From: Lasiodiplodia sp. COLG20
Taxonomy: Eukaryota; Ascomycota; Dothideomycetes; Botryosphaeriales; Botryosphaeriaceae
Assembly: GCA_009801085.1 (NCBI GenBank)
Contig: VNWV01000001.1
Span: 2,170,001-2,234,000 of the forward strand
DNA: 64,000 nt
Reading direction: 5' to 3'
Shown piece after piece: positions 36,956 to 47,394 of this stretch. Both the position numbers and the translations under genes were made by a program. Below the pieces are notes generated by a model. The model was not told the origin of the DNA and ran no database searches. It worked only from the letters and a program-made list of their open reading frames with translations. Positions within the stretch are counted from its first letter, which is position 1; each line of letters begins with the position of its first letter.

Positions 36956-38978
36956 CTAGACAATGGATACAGATAACAATGGTTCACCATCAAACCAACG
37001 ACTCATTGTAATTAATCCTAGCCCAACTTTACGGAATGATTCCGATCCTGGTACCTGCTCTAAGAGTAGTGCAATGCCGTGTATTTCCCCATCAAGGCCG
37101 CCCCTGTTTGGTCCACGACCAGATTTGAAAAGGCCATTTTCCCCTTCAATTTTATATAATAAAAGACAGAGAAGATCCTCAACGCTCTTTTCGTCGAAAT
37201 ACGCCCACCCAACAGATTCGGAGGTGGAATCTCTCATGTTTAAGGCCTGGGTTTCCCGTTCGCTGAAAATAGAAAAGTCATCGCGCTGTGCAGAATTTTG
37301 ATTGCATTCGGATTCAATGTGACCGTCGCTCGGCTCGTGCGGTGATTCGTTGGTATTGCTGAGGCACCGACAGCCTGGAGATAAAGAAGCTTGCTTGAGG
37401 TAGCTTTTGATGGAAAGTTCATTGCCGCCGCAAAGAGTAATTTCTGCAATGACTTTCTTTTCCGTGATTTCATACTGGAATCTAGCGTGATCCAAAAGGA
37501 ATATCTTAGAACCGCTTATAGAAGCCCAAGACCAACTCGGGATTCTAGGGACACGGCTTCCAGACGGACCCCCCTTGCTTGGTCGTTCAACAATCCAGGA
37601 AAGAGTTTTGTGTGCTTCACTGGACCAGACTCCGGACTCATAGGTATCTGAGCGCGTCTTCTCCAACTCTCTAGCCAGACCCTCAATTGCCACCAGGCGA
37701 TCACTTTCGTGCGTCAAGCCTTTCCAGCAATATTCTTCGACATCTTCCAGCCAATGTTTGCCAAGCGGGTCCCATTTGTAGTAAGAGCCCCCCCGTTCAC
37801 CAAGTATTTTTTCCGTACCCTTGCATGTCCAGAAAATACCACTCCTGCCAAAGAGCAGCATCCGACGTGCGAGATGCTTTTCTTGAAACGTCCATGCTCT
37901 GTCCCATAGACAATCTTTCTCAAATGGCATAACCGAGGGAGAGAAAGACATCATTATTTCTTCATCCCGATTATCCTCATCAGATCGGTAGGGTAGTTTC
38001 ACAATCGGGTCAGTGAGGTAACGGCCCGACATGAATAAGCCCTCTGATGAATCTCTAGCTGTGGTAGCTGCAATGACTACCTGGGCGTTTTCGAAGATCT
38101 CCCCCATTCGAAGAACCTCGTGATTCCACTCGGCTTTGTCTTGTTGAACAATGCACAGGGAGTCTATCCAGAGATAGCGGATGCCAATCTCGCGAGTAAC
38201 CACAACGGCATCGCGAAATGTCTTTGGTAATTTTTTGGTCTCAATTCCACGTTCGTGTTGTGACAAAGTCTCTTTGGTTGTTTGTAAGGGCTTTTTTGAA
38301 GATGGGCCCCAACAGTGACTCAATGCAGCATAGTGCCCGCGGTCACCATGGGTTTGAATCAAAATTACGTTGCCTGGATCTTCATCTGGACTGACGTCGA
38401 TGACGCGAGCCGGAAGCTTGATGAGGTCCTCGTCGATCGGATAGTTAGAGATAGTCGTGCAGCACCTTTTATGGTTTACTCGGCATTCACTGAACCATGT
38501 GCGGATCAGATCGTAACTTTCCTCAGAGTCATCTTGACGGATTGGCGGAATGTCGTTTATGCGGTTCAGTAACGATCCTACTTCTTGTTAATGGTGTCCC
38601 TCCTTGTACCTATGGCTCCTTACCAGTTTCCGTCCAAATTTCCAGGCTGCCCACTTCTTCGAACTTGTGTGAACAAATGCACAATTGATCAACCCTTTTG
38701 CTCCTGAAACGCGCAAGAGCCAGGTAAAGGGGCTTGTCGGATGTCCGTGTTTTTAGATGGTTTAGAAGAGCTTCTTCGCCTGGGGACTCTTCGTTGAGTG
38801 CTCGAAATTTCCGTATGCAATTTTCTTTCAGCAGATAGCAAAGGTCGCAACCGGGAGCGGATGAAAGGATCTGGTGGAATGAGAGATGATCTACTGTGCA
38901 CCCTGAGCCAATGAAATCATCGATGATCCAACACAGAAGCTCCTGAATGCAACGGACACATGTATCACAGAGCCTCAT
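36956..38978 (-). CDS. HET-domain (heterokaryon incompatibility) protein
   Basis: Exons 38978-38624 and 38577-36956 on the minus strand (46-bp intron) give 658 aa. The N-terminus is Cys-rich (CDTCVRCIQELLC) and carries FSECRVNHKRC, the usual lead-in to fungal HET proteins. The HET domain follows at about residues 210-360: HYAALSHCWG, LPKTFRDAVVVTREIGIRYL, LWIDSLCIVQ, AQVVIAATTARDSSEGLF and DRAWTFQEKHLARRMLLF. HET domains trigger programmed cell death in allorecognition. No NACHT, ankyrin or WD40 region is fused. An upstream in-frame ATG at 39044 would add 22 residues; 38978 gives the typical N-terminus. Confidence 0.9.
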
Positions 38979-39382
38979 GGTGTCGAAGCTGAAGTCGGAC
39001 AGTAGGTGATGGTGTGTAAAAGACGCCCCCCGACAAGGCTGCACTTTGTTTCAACCCCGCACCACGTGCGGTCAGCGTATGCAAGTCGCCAATTTCAGCA
39101 AAAGATTAGCTAGCTTTTGTGTAATGGATAACCGCCCGTAGATAATCTCGCTATTCTGAGTCATTTTTCCTGCGGAAACTGGTCTTCCTTACAGTGACTC
39201 AAATCCGGTCATCTTTCTACGACTTGGAATGATTAAATCCAAGACAGCTCGCTTTCTCTTTATCACAATTTATGTATAGTTCGGAGGCCGTCAGGCTCCC
39301 TGGATACGATCTGTTTGTCATCACTATGAATAGACATGTTAATAAATTTGGACTAAATTCAATATTGCCCATGGTAAGAGCT
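38979..39382. other. Short intergenic region
   Basis: 404 bp between the HET gene start and the 3' end of the next minus-strand gene. It presumably carries the HET promoter; no gene is visible. Confidence 0.4.
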
Positions 39383-41332
39383 TCAACCAGCGGCCTTGAG
39401 ATCAGCCCCAGCCTCCTGAGCGTCCACCTCATCGGCATTCTTCTGATGCAAACGCGGATGATCCCGCTCCAGCCCATCAATCAGCGGAAACGTCTTCTCA
39501 TCCGTCACCGGCACGTAGCTCGCAGCATCGCGCCAGTTAGCCACGCCCGCAGCCTCATACGCCAGCCTCTGCTGCTGAAACGTCCCATCCAGCAACCACT
39601 GCAGCCTGCCATACTCCCAAAAATGGAAATGCGCCTCCAAAAACCCAACGATCGTATCAACCGTCAACCCCACAAACGACAGCGCGCACCCCACCACAAC
39701 CACCACAATCACAGCCCCGAGATGAAAATTCGTATACCCCGACCCGGCCCTCACGCGCTGCTGCCCGCAATCCGCCAGCGCGTCGGGATCCTCGCTCACG
39801 TCGAGCACGAAGCGCCGCAGGCCCGGGTCGGAGGGCCCTGTCACGTACTGCACGACGCTCTCCTGCATCAGCGCGAGGCTCATGGCGAACCAGCGCTGCA
39901 CTTCGCGCCGCCACTGGTCGACGGGCAGCGCGGCGAACTGCGTGCCGTCGACTTCGGTCCGCGACGCCAGCAGCGGGTCGCCTGGCATCCAGCGCGCGAT
40001 GAAGCCCAGGTCCGGCTGTTGTACTGCTGCTGCTGACATCAGGCGCGCTGCTGTCGCCGTTTGTCGGCCGCTGAGGCCGAGGCCCTCGATGGCGATCCAG
40101 GGGAGGCCGCGGGAGGAGGAGAGCGGCCCGCAGTGGCGGTCGGAGTCGGATGTCGCCGCTTTGCAGAGTTGGTGTTGTTCGATGCAGCCGAGCATGGTGA
40201 CGGTTAGCCAGGGGTAGTTGGCGACTGTCAGGACTTCGCTGTCAGACCCGGTCCACTCCTCGGCGTAGGTGCTGAACAGGGGGTCTGAGACTGGGCTGAG
40301 GTAGAGCATGTAGTTGGCGGCGAGGAAGAAGATGGAGGCGCCGGCGTCGGCGCGGTCGGTGATGGAGGCGTTGGGGAACCACACGTTGGCGATGCTGTAG
40401 GGGTCGTAGCCCAGCGTGCTCAGCGTGTAGCCGTTGACGTAGCGGAGGTAGTTGCCCGAGTAGTTGTAGGTCGAGGTTGAGTTGAACATTGTCACGTTGC
40501 CGTAGTAGAACATGAGGATGTTCTCGTCCGTCTGGTTTCTGTAGACCATGTCGACGTGGTCGGAGCGCATGGGTGAGCATGTGACAATTTTGCGGTAGTC
40601 GATGGCATCCTCTGGTTCTGCGTTCATGCCCAGATCGTAGTTCGAGTTGATGTAGCCCGTGTCCATGACCAGAGGCACCGAGTTGTTCGTGATACAGAGA
40701 CCTGAATCCGTAAAGGGGCAGTCCGCGTCACTCGAGGTCCAGTTGAGGCGACTGGCCGGTAATTTGCTACATGGACTTGCATCTGTCGTGTTGTAGCACT
40801 CCCGCACGTATGTCGCTGCAGCTTCTACCCGGTCCGTCCAGTAAACACCAAAGGACTGTACATCTTCCGTGTCAATCGACACTGCCCCACAGCTGGTGCT
40901 GTTGATGAGCACTTGGTCGCCATTGGCCGTCCAGATGAGTGAGATGTACAGCCGGATCACCGCCGAAGCGATGACGAATAAAAGTGACAATGTCGTGACA
41001 ATGGACCCACGAACCAGAGTCGATGATAACCCGAGCTTCTTTCGCCATCCGAAGGCCAGCCGGAGGAAGAGCCAGAACGCTTGCGTGTGCGAGTTGCTGT
41101 TGCGCAGCACCGTCCGAAGGTTGTGCCGGTATCCATCCTGTGGCTTCTGAGACGACAAGGCCTGGTGGAGCACAAACTTGACAATGTTCCACGCTTGCAC
41201 GGATGCGAAGCCAGCGAATATGATCAGAGCTGCAGAAAGGATACCTCCGCTGCGCTCCGTCAGAGTCAGTGTCCACACTCCGTTGGCGTGATCCTTCCAC
41301 ACGCCACGATACACTTCAGTCGACGTAGACAT
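39383..41332 (-). CDS. Membrane protein with large glycosylated ectodomain
   Basis: A single exon of 649 aa. Membrane segments are at about residues 29-55 (GGILSAALIIFAGFASVQAW) and 109-132 (GSIVTTLSLLFVIASAVIRL). Then comes a ~370-residue luminal/extracellular region with many NxS/T sites and paired Cys (MLGCIEQHQLC), then a last segment near residue 545 (LGAVIVVVVVGCALSFVGLT) and a ~85-aa cytosolic tail. I know similar uncharacterised proteins to be common in Pezizomycotina genomes but cannot name a family. It shares its layout with the 651-aa protein at 33159. Confidence 0.75.
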   Translation of the reverse strand: MSTSTEVYRGVWKDHANGVWTLTLTERSGGILSAALIIFAGFASVQAWNIVKFVLHQALSSQKPQDGYRHNLRTVLRNSNSHTQAFWLFLRLAFGWRKKLGLSSTLVRGSIVTTLSLLFVIASAVIRLYISLIWTANGDQVLINSTSCGAVSIDTEDVQSFGVYWTDRVEAAATYVRECYNTTDASPCSKLPASRLNWTSSDADCPFTDSGLCITNNSVPLVMDTGYINSNYDLGMNAEPEDAIDYRKIVTCSPMRSDHVDMVYRNQTDENILMFYYGNVTMFNSTSTYNYSGNYLRYVNGYTLSTLGYDPYSIANVWFPNASITDRADAGASIFFLAANYMLYLSPVSDPLFSTYAEEWTGSDSEVLTVANYPWLTVTMLGCIEQHQLCKAATSDSDRHCGPLSSSRGLPWIAIEGLGLSGRQTATAARLMSAAAVQQPDLGFIARWMPGDPLLASRTEVDGTQFAALPVDQWRREVQRWFAMSLALMQESVVQYVTGPSDPGLRRFVLDVSEDPDALADCGQQRVRAGSGYTNFHLGAVIVVVVVGCALSFVGLTVDTIVGFLEAHFHFWEYGRLQWLLDGTFQQQRLAYEAAGVANWRDAASYVPVTDEKTFPLIDGLERDHPRLHQKNADEVDAQEAGADLKAAG

Positions 41333-41867
41333 TCTGGAGAAGGATCAAGAGAAGTGCAGACTGGCGGCAACGGCCTCGCCCTGTGCGAAGAAGGCTGTAC
41401 AAACATAGCCCCCGCCGTTTCAGCCTCGCTCACCGGGCAGTTATGCCTTCCGTACTTCCGCAAGTCCGTTGATCATGCCTCATCTTTTCCCACTACAGCG
41501 CAAATACCCGCCTGGACTATTCGCTATGCAGCCTAGCCACGAGCCACGCTCTGCGATGCTTTTGCCGATATTGAGCCCAGGCCGCAAGCGAAGAGAGGCA
41601 AACCAATTCAAGCAAGATGGGCTGCGCGACGATACCGTATCGAGTATCCGCCGGCTTGGCTTCCTCGCCTATCTGGGACCGTGGCCCCAATCAGCTACCC
41701 GGTACTTGAGCCACAGCGGGACTTTTTCGACTAGCCAAGAGGTCATTTTAAGCAGGATATGTACATTACATGGTTCGATCCTTCCGTTTCTGCCTTGGGG
41801 GCGCCTGTAGTACACGTTCGGGTTGCGAAATTGGGCATTTGGCCCCCATCTGTACCTGTCGCATGAC
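41333..41867. other. Intergenic region between tandem minus-strand genes
   Basis: 535 bp containing the promoter of the 649-aa membrane protein and the 3' end of the CorA-like gene. No gene visible. Confidence 0.4.
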
Positions 41868-43375
41868 TCAAGCCACCGAAGCGCGCTTCTTCTTCCTCCT
41901 ATTGGAATTCCACTTGAAACACCACCAGCATGATACCACGACCAGGGTGACCGGAATCGAGATGACCCAGAATATCCAGAAGAGAGACGAGAGGTGGACT
42001 CCGGTGCTTTTGTCATCGTCGGCCGCGGTGAAGTCAAAGAAGGAGCTACTGAATACCGTTGCAATGAGAGTGCTCGGCAAGAAGACCAAGGTGATGAGGG
42101 CGATGGTGTGCATCGACCGACTGTCCTCTTGTGTAACGATGTTGAACGCCTGTTGAAGATCAATATTTGTACATCATCCAAGCAATGCTAATACTTACCA
42201 AGCTGGTAATGTTGGCTATCCGTTTCTCCAGACTAGCAAGCCGCAGGTGTGATGCTTTGAATAAGCGTGCACTGTGCAGTAGCCTTTGCTCTGTTTCTCG
42301 AGCAATTGGTGGTGGGCCTGCTGCGGGGAACCGCCCGCGATACGCCTGCACGAGGTCGCCCGCGACAATCTGTGCAGCTTCAAATGCCTCAGACATGTAT
42401 ATATGGTGCTTGGAGATGTTGTGCAACTCGGAGAAGTTGACCGACTGTGCTGCGCTCTTGTCGTTTGCTGTTCTATCCAAAGTGCTCTTCTCCAGTCAGC
42501 CAGCTTGCCTAGATCTTTTCCAGAATGGTCTTCTCACCTTCTCGATGTTGCGGAACACGTCTGCCAATGTCCACGAAACGTCATCCATAACCTTCCAAAT
42601 GACTTTCAGAACCACACTGAACACGAAGTAGGAATTGTCCAGTTGCTCATCTGAGATGGCCAAGTCGTTGAACTCTTTGTGTAGCTGGGTAGGAGCATCG
42701 AAGCAAAGCAAAGTGGCTTGCTTATCAGGCCCACTATGCTCTTCCACCAGAACAAATGCGAAGTTGAACCAGGCTTGATCCGGCCTTTGCTTGGTCGAGA
42801 TAACTGGTGTGTCGATAGAGATGGCTCTGCCAGTATTCGGGTCTCGCTCTACCGATATTCCCTTTGCCACGAGTCTCATCCACGTTGCTGTACAGATAAT
42901 GAGTTTCATTCTCTTAGATCTAAGTCTGAGCCTTACCGTGCCTCTGATCGCCTGGACCTGGGAGGGAGCCAAATGAGTGATTGACGCTCTGGTTTCTTTC
43001 GAGCAGAAATTCATCAGGCACGTGGAGTCGTGCAAGATAAGAGTCAATGAGTGGCTGTATATCTGGAGTTCCAGCATCTCGTGGTATTGATCTGTTTGAG
43101 TCAGCTTCAGCACGAGGTCCGAGTTGCACGATGCACAAACAATATGCGAAAGCGGCCAGTCCATGCGTCAGGTTTCTGGAGAAAATCGGACACGGTGCTC
43201 GTGGACCTGGTGGCACTGCCTGCCCCAGCATCCCAAGTCCACTGTACGAGGGGCATATGATGGTTCGCCATGGTGTGCAGACACTGCTGCGAGACGGGCG
43301 TTGGCCGACGACAAGTAGGTCGCCAGTCTCGTATGGCCCAAGCGTATCGTTCCCGTTTCTACACCGAAAAAGCAA
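41868..43375 (-). CDS. CorA-like fungal membrane protein
   Basis: Minus-strand exons 43375-42937, 42887-42538, 42486-42199 and 42149-41868 (introns 49, 51 and 49 bp) give about 452 aa. The body matches the CorA-like group of fungal accessory proteins: IDSYLARLHVPDEFLLERNQ, GSLPGPGDQRHATWMRLVAK, RPDQAWFNFAFVLVEEHSG, a helical region ending LASLEKRIANITSL, and then FNIVTQEDSRSMHTIALITL with two membrane segments (LVFLPSTLIATVFSSSFF; FWIFWVISIPVTLVVVSCWW). A canonical Mg-channel GMN motif is not seen, so ion transport is doubtful. The first ~110 residues do not look conserved; the true start may be internal, for example 43231, or an extra intron may exist. Confidence 0.75.
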
Positions 43376-44172
43376 AGCGAGTCATTGTAAAAATCGGTTT
43401 TGGTGCGACGGAATCCTCTGCCAAGCCTATTCTGGAGCGGGGCAGCCGCTGTGGCGTTGAGCTGAAGTGACAGGGAACGAGGGGAAGCGAAGCCCGACCA
43501 CTCAACGGGGATGGCGCGTGCAGCTGAATGCAAGGGACTGGCTACACGGCTTGAATTAAGCGTCAAAAATAGCATCCACACTAGTTTACTCGCTGTAGCC
43601 TGAAGGTCGGCTGTAGCCTGAGAATTGATTCAGTTGCCCCGATTCCAGTGATGGCTGGATCTCCATTCCCTTTCGAGCTCCCGCACGTGTACTTCTCGCC
43701 CCTCCTGGCAGCGAGTCCGAACTTAAACTGATACACTCGTCTTGATCCAGCGGAAATCTCCGGTGTCTTTATGCAGCCCGTTGCCCACACCCGTAGCGTC
43801 ATTGGCTGCTCTCACGACTATCGCAGACCGACAATGGCGATGTGTGGAAGCTTGGGACTCTGGACTCCGCCTCCTGCAGCCACGACAATAAATCTCGTGA
43901 CACTCGAACTCAAATGAGGCCTCCGTCCAATTTTGCATTCAGCTGCTATCACCCTAACGACAGTGATTTGTTCCAGGCAGCGACAAGTACGCCTTGCCAT
44001 CGATTCGGCCCCCAAAGTTGAAGGACTATTTGACAGTGGCAAAGATCAACCGCTTGATTAATATGCCGAGGCCGCACATGAAGCAAATATAAATCCCCCC
44101 CTTCTACGCCTCTGTTACTCGGTTGGCCACTTACTGTCTGCACCTATCCTGAAAACACTTCCACCAAGCAAT
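43376..44172. other. Divergent intergenic region
   Basis: About 800 bp between the divergent CorA-like and HET-like genes. Only short ORFs. It presumably holds both promoters. Confidence 0.4.
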
Positions 44173-47100
44173 ATGGTAGGATATGCGATCACCTTCTTCA
44201 AGACAACGCTAACACCTCTTAGTCACACGATAGACATGGAGGTGGATATGATCCCAACCAGGGACTGCCAATGGTGCAAACCAACGTGGTAAGCTTTGTC
44301 CAGTTCCTTCCCGAGAGCGAAGCTCACGGTTTCTCTGAAGAACCATGCACCACACCATGGCGGAGGTTATGTTCCTGGCAGCCCATGGCAGCAGACATAC
44401 CCATCCCCACCCCCGCATCAGCCTTTGCCGCCGCCACCTCCACAGCAGCCTTCGATGGTGTGTCACAATTACTTGTTGATTGCGTGTGTCGCTAATTTTT
44501 GTCAGAACTACTATCCCCAGGGACAGTCGCCGCCCATGGCACCGAAATCTGACAATTTGCTGGTAAAACTCCTGTGTAGCTGGTGTTGAGGTCTCGGAAG
44601 TAACACACGGTGTAGAAGCATCCAGACACGGAGGTTTCTGTGGTCGTCACAACTTCTCAATTACATGTACGTAGTCATGATTCCGCTTTTTTTAATGCAT
44701 ATCATTGATCTCCATCAAGACTTCTCGGCCGAAAGGTTTCATAAATGCGCTCAACCCTCGCTCGCGTTTCCGGTGGAAGGAGCCACACTTCTACCAAGAG
44801 CCGGCATGGAAGTACGACCAGGCATACAGCTATAGGCACCGAGACGGCATGACTCGAGTCTGGCAGGGCGCTGAAGATGATCGATACATCAGCCCTTACG
44901 ACGGACACATCGCAAAGCTGGTGGTCCAGTGCACCGACGAAATTTACGAGAACCCTGGCAACTCGACTTATCGTCGCACCTACATCAGGAACGTAAGCAC
45001 CAAGATGTTGCGTTTGGCCAACTGGCCGACAAGTCACTTCGATTTCGAGAAGGGGGAGTACAGAGAGTTCGGCACGGGTTGGCTGGTTGCTAAATGGATC
45101 CCAACTTGCCTGGCTCTGACGGTCATGGTGTGACTTCCCCAACTCCCTTTGATGTGTATACCATGCTCACAGTTCAGATTGTCTTCTATGGTGACGGAGC
45201 CCAAGAGCGCAATGGCGGAAACTACGATGTTTTCGCTTACCGATACCACGGTTATGCGAAGGTCGCTCGTAACGTTCTCGAGTATCCGAGTCGCAGCGCG
45301 CTGTATGTATTGCATCCACAGTCCGGTTTGACGTGCTAATGAAGACCAGGCCTCCCGGAACACCAGACACTCCTCCTGAGGGCAGCAACCCCGTCATGGA
45401 AAGGCTCCTCAGCCCCCGGTATCTCTGCGTCCTGCAAAACCCCTCTGACAAGAACGGCAACAGCGGCGTGAGCATCCAGAAGATCGAAGACAGCCACAAC
45501 AACAGTTGGGTGGGAAGCTACCTCTTCATCGCCTACACGGCCGAGCAGTTCAGCCACAGCTCCGAGGAGGACATGCAAGCCCTCCACGCCATCGCCGAGA
45601 CGGCCACGCGAGCAGCCGGGCTCCCCGCGTACTGGGTCGGCTGCAGCTGCATGCCCGACGAGCGCGAGATGGAAGACGACGTCTTCCGCATCAGCGACGT
45701 GATCCGCGGCTCCGCCGGCCTCTGCATCGCCGTCGGGCCCTCGCACGGGTCGTCCCTGTCCGAAAAGGACACCTGGGACATGCTGCGCCAATGGGGCTCG
45801 CGCCTCTGGACGTTCCCCGAAGTCCTCCTCAGCCCCAAGTGCGCCCCCGTCACCGTGTATCGGCGCGACCAGCTGGACAGCCCGCTATCGGTGCCGAAGA
45901 ACCAGATCGCGAAGCGCGTGTGGGCGGACGCGGCGGTGGCGCGGCAGCTGGTGGACCACTACGAGGGCAACCTGACGCTGAGCCGGCTGGAGCTGGACAC
46001 GATCGCGCTGCGCTGCCTGCACAGCCGCGCCACGACGCAGTATCTGCCGGGTGACCACTCGTACGCGCTGATGGGCCTGCTGCGCGTGCGACCCAAGGTC
46101 GACCACACCGACTCGGCCTTCCAGGCCTTCGCCCGCCTCTCCCTCGCCAACGACAGCAACATGCTGCTGGAGCGCCTGGTGTGCACGCTGCCCAAGACGC
46201 CCGCCCAGCACTGGTCGTGCATGGACGACGCGTGGGACGCCAGCCTCTGGGACATCCAGCCGCAGATCCAAATTGCCGGTATGTAACTTACCACCATCAC
46301 TTCCCAAGCATCACACAACCAACACTGACACCGCACCCAGGCATCTGCGACGACGACGCCATCATCATCGACAACGCCCTCGGCGCCGCCATCCGCTGGA
46401 AGTCCTTCGCGCCCGTCAAAAACCTGCGCCGCACGTCGTGGAAGCGGCTCTTCGCGCAGCTCATCCTGCATTCGTCGGGAATCCTGCTCATCATGTCGTT
46501 CTTCCTCTTCATCTCGCCCTACACGCGCAGCGCCGGCATCGTGCTCTTCCTGCTGTCCTTCCCCTTCATCGCCGCCGGCCCGCACCTGCTGCGCATGCTG
46601 TACTCGGGCAAGTTCTGGTACTCGCAGCCGTGGTTCTTCGGCTTCGAGGGCTACATGGACGTCGAGACGATCGAGTCGCAGATCTGGGGCGCCCGCCTCG
46701 GCCGCCTCGAGTGGTCGGCTTTCGGTAGCCCCCTGGCGCGCCACCGTCGGAATGAGCATGGCGAGCGGATTGGTGTGGATCCGACGTCTGACCCCAAGGT
46801 CGCTGAGATCGTCGAGAGGGCGAAGACGGCGAGTCCGAATGAGCAGCGGGTAAGTTCTTGTTGCAGGCCTTTTTTATATCCCGTGTTGATGCTGATTCTC
46901 TCTCCTACAGGTCTTCACCCTCATCGACACCCGCACCATGGAGGTCATCCTGTTCCAGGCCAACCGGCCGCCGGTCGGCATCCTGGTCTGCGGCAGCGAA
47001 GGCGGCATGCAGCGTGCCGTGGGCGTGTCGTACGACTGGACCACCGCGACGTGCTTCCGGGAGACGGTGTTCCGCCTCGACTCCACCGTGCACGACAAGA

Positions 47101-47174
47101 TGGACAGGGTCTCGAGGACGAAGCTTGGTCTCAAGAGGCCGGCCACACGCGCCGTGTATGTGGGGGATAACTGA
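44173..47174 (+). CDS. HET-like membrane protein with Gly/Pro-rich N-terminus
   Basis: Proposed exons: 44173-44175 (ATG only), 44223-44288, 44341-44457, 44506-44562, 44616-44666, 44720-45077, 45173-45302, 45350-46278, 46341-46849, 46911-47174; 827 aa in frame. The N-terminus is Gly/Pro/Gln/His-rich (HGGGYDPNQGLP, HQPLPPPPPQQPS). The core has a divergent HET-like layout: YWVGCSCMPDEREMEDDVFR, ISDVIRGSAGLCIAVGPS, then LRQWGSRLWTFPEVLLSP and LPGDHSYALMGLLRVRP. Two membrane segments follow (LILHSSGILLIMSFFLFISP; AGIVLFLLSFPFIAAGPHLL), then a cytosolic C-terminal domain. I recognise the type as an uncharacterised fungal family. The junction 45077/45173 is the least certain; the exons from 45350 on are strong. 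Confidence 0.75.
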
Positions 47175-47394
47175 TGATATATATGATGGATGAGTTGCGT
47201 TTTGACTTTTGGTTGGCTTTGCGAATATCCCCTGGGTTGTTCTTTTTTTCACGACATGACATATCCCTCTCTTCAAGTGTAACGCTCTGTATTTGTCTCA
47301 CTGTAATTCATTCTGTCAACAAATCATGACCTCGCTTCGTCAATACATTATTCCCGAAACAATTGAAGAAAACGTGCAAAATCACTCTCAAGAC

